Below, in pieces: positions 57,252-64,000 of a DNA stretch of 64,000 nucleotides. The first letter of the stretch is position 1; each line of letters starts with the position of its first letter. A program made the translations under genes and the position numbers. Origin of the DNA: an uncultured Pelagibacteraceae bacterium. GTDB taxonomy: Bacteria; Pseudomonadota; Alphaproteobacteria; Pelagibacterales; Pelagibacteraceae. The notes under the pieces are model-generated. The model saw nothing but the letters and a program-made list of their open reading frames with translations. It did no database searches and had not been told where the DNA came from. Where the stretch lies: the NCBI GenBank assembly GCA_902619745.1, contig CACNFL010000001.1:18778-82777 (forward strand). The letters run 5' to 3'.

Positions 57252-60247
57252 TGACTCAAGCTTTTAGAATTGAAAATGAGGGATTAATAAATAGAGATAA
57301 AAAATTATCTTTTAAATTTAATGGTAAAACTTACTTAGGTTATGAGGGTGACACATTAGCCTCAGCTTTACTAGCAAATGGAGTTCATTTAGTAGGCAGA
57401 AGTTTTAAATATCACAGACCTAGAGGTTTCTTTGGAGCAGGTGTAGATGAACCTTATGCAGTTGTTCAACTTTATAGAAATGGTGAAACAGAACCTAATA
57501 TTAAAGCAACAGAGCAGGAACTATTTGAAGGTTTAGAAGCAAAAAGTGTTAATTGTTGGCCAAGTGTTAATTTTGACATAGGTGCAATCAATAATTTTTT
57601 GAAAATTTTTTTACCAGCAGGTTTTTATTACAAAACTTTTATGTGGCCAAAAAGTTTTTGGTATCGAATTTATGAGCCTTTCATTAGAAAAGCAGCTGGT
57701 TTAGGTGTAGCTTCAACTAAACATGATAATGAAAGATATGAACATAAATACGAACATTGTGATTTATTAATTGCAGGCTCAGGACCTTCAGGATTAGCTG
57801 GTGCATATGCAGCAGCAAAAAATGGAGCTAAAGTAATTTTAGCTGAAGATAAACCAAGATTTGGTGGATCTTTATTAACTAGTGATGTCAATATTGGCAA
57901 CCAATCAGGAAAAGATTGGGCTGAAGGAATAATTGCAGAACTTAAAACAATGCCAAATGTTGTTGTAAAAAATAGATCTCAAATTTTTGGATACTATGAT
58001 CACAACATGCTTGTAATGTCGGAAAAAGTTAGTGATCATTTACCATCAACTAAAAAATACCATCCTAATAAAAGGTTGTGGTATATTAGAGCAAAAGAAG
58101 TTTTGATTTCCTCAGGATCAATTGAAAGACCAATAGTTTTTGGAAATAATGATACACCAGGGGTAATGCTTTCTTCAGCTGCTAAAGAATATTTAAAAGT
58201 ATATGGTGTTTTAGTTGGAAGAAAACCATTGGTATTTACAAATAACGATAGTGGATACGAAACAGCAATTGAATTTAAAAAACATGGAGTAGATCCAGTT
58301 GTTTTAGACACAAGAAAAAATCCTGAGTCAGAAATAATTGATGAGGCAAAAAATTTAGGAATTAATATTAAAAATTCATACGTTGTTGTTGCAGCACAAG
58401 GATACAAAAAAGTAAAATCGGCAGATATTGCAAGTATTTCTGAAGACAAAAAGCAACTTGGTAAAATAGAAAATATACAATGTGATTGTATTTGCGTTTC
58501 AGGTTTTTGGACACCAACTATTCATTTAGCCTCACAATCAGGAAATAAAACAAAGTTTAAAGAAGGAATTGATGCATTTGTTCCAGGACAATCAAAACAA
58601 AATGAAATTACTTTAGGTGCAGCTAATGGAGTATTTTCGCTTGATGAAACATTAAAAACTTCATTTAAAGCAGGAAGTGAATTATCAAAGAAAATTACCG
58701 AAAATGATAATGAGATAGCTATTCCAAATGTTGTTGAAAAGAAATCTTCTCAGTATGATAAGTTTTGGTGTGTTCCATTGCCAAAAGGTAAAAATTATAA
58801 AAGATTTTTAGATTTTCAAAACGATGTAGCGGTATCTGATGTAGAAATAGCTTTAAGAGAAGGGTATCGATCAATTGAACACGTTAAAAGATATACCACT
58901 CTAGGAATGGCAACAGACCAAGGAAAAACAAGTAATTTAAATGGATTACAATTAGTATCTGAAATTGAAAATAAAGTTGTTCCTGCAGTAGGTCATACGA
59001 CTTTTAGGCCTCCATATACTCCTGTTTCTATTGGAGCAATAGTAGGAAGAGAGGTTGGAAAACATTCAAAACCAACAAGAAAATCTCCAATGCATTCATG
59101 GCATGAAAAAAATAATGCAGTCTTTGTTGATGCGGGTATTTGGTTAAGACCCAGGTATTATAAAAGAGGAAATGAAAATTTATTTGAGGGATCAAAAAGA
59201 GAAGCAAAAAATGTAAGAACAAATGTAGGTGTTTGTGATGTAACTACATTAGGTAAAATAGATATTAAAGGACCAGATGCAGCGGAGCTATTAAATAGAG
59301 TCTATACAAATGCATGGTTGAAGCTACCAGTCGGTAAAGCTAGATATGGTGTAATGTTAAGAGAAGATGGAATTGTAATGGATGACGGAACAACTACAAG
59401 AATTTCTGAAAATCATTATCATATGACGACGACAACAGCTCAAGCAGCAAACGTACTTTCGCATTTAGAATATTATTTGCAACTCGTTTGGCCTGAATTA
59501 AATGTGAATGTAGTTTCAACTACAGAACAGTGGGCTGGAGCGGCTATCGCTGGACCTAAATCTCGAGATTTATTAAAAAAATTATTTCCAAACTCTGATG
59601 TATCAAATGAAGGCTTACCATTTATGGGCTATATAGAGGGAGATTTATTTGGTGTTAAAGCAAGAATATATAGAATTTCGTTTTCTGGCGAGCTTGCTTA
59701 TGAGGTAAATGTAGAGTCTGATTATGGAAATTTTATGTGGGAAAAAATTATGGAAGTTGGTGAGGAATTTAACATTCAACCATATGGAACTGAAGCATTA
59801 TCAACTCTTAGAATTGAAATGGGACATGTTGCTGGATCAGAACTTGATGGAAGAACAATTCCATTCGATAACGCTTTAGAAGGTCTTGTTAGTAAAAAGA
59901 AAGATTTTATTGGAAAAAGATCATTACAACGATCAGCATTTATAGCTGAAGATAGACAAAGAATAGTGGGGGTAGTTCCATTAGATAAACAAACAAGTAT
60001 ACCAGAAGGCTCTCATTTAGTTAAAGATGATAAAGCACCGTTACCAAATCCAAAATTAGGTCATATCTCTGCATCTTGTTGGAGTGTTGAATATGATAAT
60101 CCTTTTTCTTTGGCAATTTTGAAAGATGGAAAAAATATGATTGGTCAAAAGCTTTTTGCGATGTCACCACTTAAAAACAAAGTAATACCAGTTGAAATAG
60201 TTTCATCACATTATGTAGACCCGAAAGGTGAAAGAGTTAGATCATGA
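57251..60247 (+). CDS. soxA: Sarcosine oxidase / N-methylglutamate dehydrogenase alpha-type subunit (998 aa)
   Basis: N-terminal Fer2-like [49 protein letters not shown] motif [39 protein letters not shown]-terminal GcvT domain. Confidence 0.9.
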   Translation: MTQAFRIENEGLINRDKKLSFKFNGKTYLGYEGDTLASALLANGVHLVGRSFKYHRPRGFFGAGVDEPYAVVQLYRNGETEPNIKATEQELFEGLEAKSVNCWPSVNFDIGAINNFLKIFLPAGFYYKTFMWPKSFWYRIYEPFIRKAAGLGVASTKHDNERYEHKYEHCDLLIAGSGPSGLAGAYAAAKNGAKVILAEDKPRFGGSLLTSDVNIGNQSGKDWAEGIIAELKTMPNVVVKNRSQIFGYYDHNMLVMSEKVSDHLPSTKKYHPNKRLWYIRAKEVLISSGSIERPIVFGNNDTPGVMLSSAAKEYLKVYGVLVGRKPLVFTNNDSGYETAIEFKKHGVDPVVLDTRKNPESEIIDEAKNLGINIKNSYVVVAAQGYKKVKSADIASISEDKKQLGKIENIQCDCICVSGFWTPTIHLASQSGNKTKFKEGIDAFVPGQSKQNEITLGAANGVFSLDETLKTSFKAGSELSKKITENDNEIAIPNVVEKKSSQYDKFWCVPLPKGKNYKRFLDFQNDVAVSDVEIALREGYRSIEHVKRYTTLGMATDQGKTSNLNGLQLVSEIENKVVPAVGHTTFRPPYTPVSIGAIVGREVGKHSKPTRKSPMHSWHEKNNAVFVDAGIWLRPRYYKRGNENLFEGSKREAKNVRTNVGVCDVTTLGKIDIKGPDAAELLNRVYTNAWLKLPVGKARYGVMLREDGIVMDDGTTTRISENHYHMTTTTAQAANVLSHLEYYLQLVWPELNVNVVSTTEQWAGAAIAGPKSRDLLKKLFPNSDVSNEGLPFMGYIEGDLFGVKARIYRISFSGELAYEVNVESDYGNFMWEKIMEVGEEFNIQPYGTEALSTLRIEMGHVAGSELDGRTIPFDNALEGLVSKKKDFIGKRSLQRSAFIAEDRQRIVGVVPLDKQTSIPEGSHLVKDDKAPLPNPKLGHISASCWSVEYDNPFSLAILKDGKNMIGQKLFAMSPLKNKVIPVEIVSSHYVDPKGERVRS

Positions 60248-60831
60248 TATTAATTTCAGCTTTATCAAATGTTCACACAAAAGGTCAATTTGGAGATTAT
60301 GAAGGTAAAAATAAAAATGATATACTTAAAATATCTGAAATCAAAAATTTATTAATTGTTCAAATAGTTCAGTACAAAAATTCTTCAGTTTCATTTGAGG
60401 GTATTGATATTGATGGTTTAAAATTAAAAAATGAACCTTTGGCCGTAGTATTTAATGAAAATACAAGGATTATGTGGAATGGACCAAAAAACTGGCTTTT
60501 AGTTTCAACAAAAAAAAATTTAATAAAAAATGTAGTAGATAAATTTAAAGATACAGATTTTGCTGTAACAGATTTATCTCATTCTAGAGCTATTATTGAA
60601 ATCGAAGGAAATGATACGATAGAAGTTTTGAAAAAAGGATGTCCTTTTAATTTTAATAAATTAGATAAAAATAATTCAATTAACTCAACTTATAATGGAA
60701 TAGCTTTTACAGTAGATAGGTTGAGTGATGATCCAAATAAAGTAAGGATATTTGCGCTAAGAAGCTTTGGAGAGTCTTTATATCACTCTATAACAGATGC
60801 ATCTCTAGAGTTTGGTTTTGAAACTATATAA
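60244..60831 (+). CDS. soxG: Sarcosine oxidase / N-methylglutamate dehydrogenase gamma-type subunit
   Basis: GcvT-like small subunit ([15 protein letters not shown]...[16 protein letters not shown]...[10 protein letters not shown]); overlaps alpha-subunit stop. Confidence 0.82.
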   Translation: MILISALSNVHTKGQFGDYEGKNKNDILKISEIKNLLIVQIVQYKNSSVSFEGIDIDGLKLKNEPLAVVFNENTRIMWNGPKNWLLVSTKKNLIKNVVDKFKDTDFAVTDLSHSRAIIEIEGNDTIEVLKKGCPFNFNKLDKNNSINSTYNGIAFTVDRLSDDPNKVRIFALRSFGESLYHSITDASLEFGFETI

Positions 60832-60841
60832 ACTTAAGTTT

Positions 60842-61693
60842 TCAATCTCTTGTTGCAATATAAACACCTATAGAAGTAATTAGAAATCCAATTAAATCTA
60901 AGGTGGTTAAACTTTCATTTAAGAAAAGCCATGCCATAAAAGCAGATGTTGCTGGAATTAAAAAAAATATAGAAACAGTTTTGCTAGCTGAATTATTTTT
61001 TATTAAAAACATCAATATTGTAAATGCACCAAATGATACTAAAAATATTTGATGGCTCATTGCAATGACAAATATTTGTGAGAAATTTATATATGGATCA
61101 ACAAATAAAATAATTATTAATAAATGAAATAAACACCCACCAAGTGCTTGATTCATATTACTCACAGGCAACGGTAAGTTGTTGCTTAATTTTTTTTGCC
61201 ATAAAGTTGAAAATGTAATAGCTAATAAAGCAATTATTGTTGCGATCAATCCTGCTGTCGGTATTTTTGAACCAATATCAAAACCCAATACAAGTCCTGC
61301 GCCAGTAAATCCTAATAAAACACCAATCCATTGTTTTGTAGATACTTTTTCATTTAAGATAGGGCCACTTAATGCATTTGTGAGAATTGGTTGAAGGGTT
61401 ACAATTAACGCTGCAATTGCCGTAGGCATGCCTATTGAAATTGAGTAAAAGACACCCCCAAGATAAAAACCATGAAATAATACACCACTAAAAAAAGATT
61501 CAAAAAAGTTTCTTTTGCTTACTAAAATTTTTTGTTTTGAATAAATAGAAAATAAAAAAAAACCAAAAGCAACTATAGCAAATCTAAAAGCTAGAGCAGC
61601 AAATGGATCACTGTTGTCTATGATAGGTTTGGTTGTTATGAAAGCAGAAGACCATAAAAGTATAAATATGAAAGGAAATATTTTAATCATCAT
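60842..61693 (-). CDS. DMT superfamily (EamA) transporter
   Basis: IFPFIFILLWSSAFITTKPIIDNSDPFAALAFRFAIVA; LQPILTNALSGPILNEKVSTKQWIGVLLGFTGAGLVL. Confidence 0.88.
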   Translation of the reverse strand: MMIKIFPFIFILLWSSAFITTKPIIDNSDPFAALAFRFAIVAFGFFLFSIYSKQKILVSKRNFFESFFSGVLFHGFYLGGVFYSISIGMPTAIAALIVTLQPILTNALSGPILNEKVSTKQWIGVLLGFTGAGLVLGFDIGSKIPTAGLIATIIALLAITFSTLWQKKLSNNLPLPVSNMNQALGGCLFHLLIIILFVDPYINFSQIFVIAMSHQIFLVSFGAFTILMFLIKNNSASKTVSIFFLIPATSAFMAWLFLNESLTTLDLIGFLITSIGVYIATRD

Positions 61694-61793
61694 GTTTAAT
61701 AAACAAATAAATTAAATAAAATCAAACAAATCAGTACCTATTATGAGCAAATTTGATGTGGCAATGAAATACCAAATCACCTAAAGTTCGGTT

Positions 61794-62180
61794 ATGAAGT
61801 TTAGGTTATTTAAAATTTTAACAATAATATTGTCCTTTTTCTTTTTGACGGGTTTTGTACCCATTCTTTCATTTGTTGGGCCTGGCGTAACAGCCCTTAC
61901 TTCAGGAAATATCTATAAAGCAAGTGTTCAATATATAATTAATCAAAGAATAGAAAAAGAAACTGGGAAAAATTCTTTAACTTTAATTAAAGAAACGTTG
62001 ACCGAAGAAACAGATAAAAAAATTAAAAAAAATTCGTTTGATGAAGATTTAAGACAATTAGTTGAAACAAGAATTAAAATGACAAGACAAGTACTAGATA
62101 ATCAAAATTTACAAAAACTACTTAAAAAACGAATTGAGGTTACTAGATCAATACTTGATTTAAATAATATTACTCAATAA
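61794..62180 (+). CDS. Hypothetical protein with N-terminal TM/signal and internal helical repeat
   Basis: ORF with N-terminal hydrophobic segment; tandem RIKMTRQVLDNQNLQ / RIEVTRSILDLNNIT. Confidence 0.7.
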   Translation: MKFRLFKILTIILSFFFLTGFVPILSFVGPGVTALTSGNIYKASVQYIINQRIEKETGKNSLTLIKETLTEETDKKIKKNSFDEDLRQLVETRIKMTRQVLDNQNLQKLLKKRIEVTRSILDLNNITQ

Positions 62181-62610
62181 TATTTAGATATATCAAGTTT
62201 TCTTGTTTAGTTTCTTTACACCACATTTCATAGCTTTCACAAACCCTCCACAAGTGATCAAAGGCTCTCTGAGAAATTTCTAGTGGAAAATGACTTTTAG
62301 TATAATAAAGTTTTGGTATTTTCATTAAAAATTTTACCATTGAATCTTTTTGTAACTCCAAAAGTCTTAAAGTTTCTTCATTAATTTTTTTGTTAGTTAT
62401 TTGGTCAATAAATTTATTATTCTTAAGTTCTAAAAACCATTTATCATGAAATTCTCCAGAACTTAAAATGTCATATTCCTTAGTGGTCATGAAAATTTCA
62501 AAAGCCTGTATATTATTGATTTCAGGATTTTGTTTTTTAATTTCAATTATATTTGAATAAACAAATTCAGCAGCTCTCAACACATATGGCTTTTCAGTTT
62601 TGTTAGACAT
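62170..62610 (-). CDS. Conserved hypothetical protein (146 aa)
   Basis: Intact ORF, normal composition, 3 bp from the aspartate racemase gene; convergent overlap with 61794..62180. Confidence 0.65.
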   Translation of the reverse strand: MSNKTEKPYVLRAAEFVYSNIIEIKKQNPEINNIQAFEIFMTTKEYDILSSGEFHDKWFLELKNNKFIDQITNKKINEETLRLLELQKDSMVKFLMKIPKLYYTKSHFPLEISQRAFDHLWRVCESYEMWCKETKQENLIYLNIIE

Positions 62611-62613
62611 AAA

Positions 62614-63360
62614 TTAATTTTTATGCTTAACCATAGCTGAATGAGCCAAAATTAAGTTAGGATCTAAGAAAACTTTTGAGGATTTAACATTTTTAAATGA
62701 TTTAAATGCAAAAATCGCAATAGGGAGCTCCGTACAACCTAAAATAATTTTTTTACATTTCATTTTGATTAAGGAATCAATTGCAGGTTTAATTGCTTTT
62801 GCTGCAGCCTTTACATTGCCCATTTTAACTAATTTAATTGCTTTATTAACTGACAATTTTTGTATTTTTTGAGATGGTTCTATTAATTGATAATCTTTTT
62901 CAAAAAATTTTTTATAAACTCCAGTTTTAAGAGTACCCTCAGTTGCTAAGAGCCCAACTTTAGAGTTTTTCTTACATTTTTTTTTTGTAAATTTGAAAAC
63001 TTCTTTTGGCATGTTGATTATTGGAATATTAATTTTATTCTGCAAATCATCGAACCAATAATGAGCTGTATTACAAGGTATAACTATAAATTTACATTTA
63101 TTCTTTTCCAAAAGTTTACAACCTTTAAGCAAACTCCTTAAAACTTTGTTATATTTAGCTCTACTTGTTTTATTTGTAGATTTGTTTGAAAGATTTTTAG
63201 TTTGAGAGCCAATAGATTCAGGTCTGCCAGGAATATTTGATTTGTTATAAAGTATAAATAATGGATACTCTTGATCAATTTTTCCTCTATTTAAAACTGC
63301 TAGTTTGTTGCAAAAATCAAGACCTGCTTGAGTTCCCATTCCACCTAAAATTCCAATCAT
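62614..63360 (-). CDS. Aspartate/glutamate racemase family protein
   Basis: MIGILGGMGTQAGLDFCNKL; FIVIPCNTAHYWFDDLQ; KIILGCTELPIAI. Confidence 0.9.
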   Translation of the reverse strand: MIGILGGMGTQAGLDFCNKLAVLNRGKIDQEYPLFILYNKSNIPGRPESIGSQTKNLSNKSTNKTSRAKYNKVLRSLLKGCKLLEKNKCKFIVIPCNTAHYWFDDLQNKINIPIINMPKEVFKFTKKKCKKNSKVGLLATEGTLKTGVYKKFFEKDYQLIEPSQKIQKLSVNKAIKLVKMGNVKAAAKAIKPAIDSLIKMKCKKIILGCTELPIAIFAFKSFKNVKSSKVFLDPNLILAHSAMVKHKN

Positions 63361-63500
63361 AATTTTGATTAATTTATTAATTTTTTATTTTAAATCTATA
63401 ATTAATAATTGTGTTTAAAGATTGTTATTAAATAAGGTATTGGCTGAATAATAAATTTTTTAAAGTTAAATAAATTTTTCAGCCAATAGGAAGTGTGAAA

Positions 63501-63707
63501 TTATGCAGTTTTTAAGTTAACTGCTGAAGGACCTTTAGGACCATCTTCAACATCGAAAGTCAAAGCTTGACCCTCATCTAAACCGTTCATACCAGCATCT
63601 CTTACTGCTGAAACATGTACAAACACATCTTTTTCTTTATCTTCTCTTTCAATAAAACCAAAACCTTTGGTTGGATTGAACCACTTTACTTTACCTTGTA
63701 GACTCAT
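63501..63707 (-). CDS. cspA: Cold-shock domain protein
   Basis: [38 protein letters not shown]1/RNP2 motifs. Confidence 0.96.
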   Translation of the reverse strand: MSLQGKVKWFNPTKGFGFIEREDKEKDVFVHVSAVRDAGMNGLDEGQALTFDVEDGPKGPSAVNLKTA

Positions 63708-63739
63708 ATTTATCTTCTTACTTTTTGTTATGTTTAATT

Positions 63740-63759
63740 ATTACTTATAATTAAGTAAT
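63740..63759 (-). promoter_or_regulatory. Inverted repeat in 5' UTR of cold-shock gene
   Basis: ATTACTTA-TAAT-TAAGTAAT: 8-bp perfect stem, 33 bp upstream of csp ATG; TTGACA at 63789-63794 on the minus strand upstream. Confidence 0.4.
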
Positions 63760-63824
63760 ATTGGCTTTCTTTAGATTTTATTGGGTTTTGTCAACAAAAT
63801 AGAGCAATAATTAAAAATAATTTT

Positions 63825-64000
63825 TTAAATATCGTCAATAAACATACTTAAATATACAGAATTGATGTCTTCTTTGTAGTGTGCAAAAGGTTCGCATACC
63901 GTGAAACCAGTTTTTTTGAAAAGTTTTCTTGCGGGTATAAAAAAATCACCTGCTCCTGTTTCGATACTTAATCTTTTTATTTTAAGCTTTTTAGCTTCAT
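63825..64000 (-). CDS. GNAT-family acetyltransferase, C-terminal part (truncated by window edge)
   Basis: Reverse translation ...EAKKLKIKRLSIETGAGDFFIPARKLFKKTGFTVCEPFAHYKEDINSVYLSMFIDDI* matches the GNAT C-terminal pattern. Confidence 0.75.
   Translation of the reverse strand, partial: EAKKLKIKRLSIETGAGDFFIPARKLFKKTGFTVCEPFAHYKEDINSVYLSMFIDDI

Noticed and set aside
61694-61793. Possible tRNA or small RNA before 61794 (AAAGTTCGGTT, short hairpin-like GATGTGG/CCAAATC)
   Set aside because: No cloverleaf can be formed and the stem has mismatches; not supportable by eye.

Overview
AT-rich, very gene-dense 64 kb window, consistent with a streamlined SAR11 (Pelagibacterales) chromosome. This assignment rests on gene content and protein resemblance; I could not run a search. 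No rRNA, tRNA, CRISPR array, transposase or prophage was recognised. Left part (1-27.6 kb): a betaine-type ABC ATPase (partial), a dioxygenase/aldolase/aldehyde dehydrogenase group, an ectoine-hydrolase-like pair (EutA-like + M24), a PotABCD-type transporter, agmatinase + aldehyde dehydrogenase, aconitase, and housekeeping genes (BamB-like, ZapE, YjbQ). Right part (29-61 kb): a methylated-amine/C1 island containing gmaS, two small membrane proteins, amt, mgsABC-like genes, a GlnT-like glutamine synthetase, a lone FAD amine oxidoreductase, a MarR-like protein, tdm (TMAO demethylase), tmoX, tmoV and tmoW, glpK-gpsA, tmm (trimethylamine monooxygenase), an Fe-dependent alcohol dehydrogenase, a GATase, fhs, and a four-subunit sarcosine/N-methylglutamate oxidase. 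Main points for follow-up: (1) a 49-aa single-TM ORF absent from the supplied track, plus a 76-aa membrane protein, both between amt and gmaS; (2) an orphan FAD oxidoreductase that could fill a missing demethylation step; (3) a MORN-repeat/unknown membrane gene pair splitting tmoX from tmoVW behind a strong terminator; (4) intergenic hairpins with T-runs placed directly before downstream start codons; (5) a MarR-like gene flanked by related AT-palindrome/AGAACTAA motifs.
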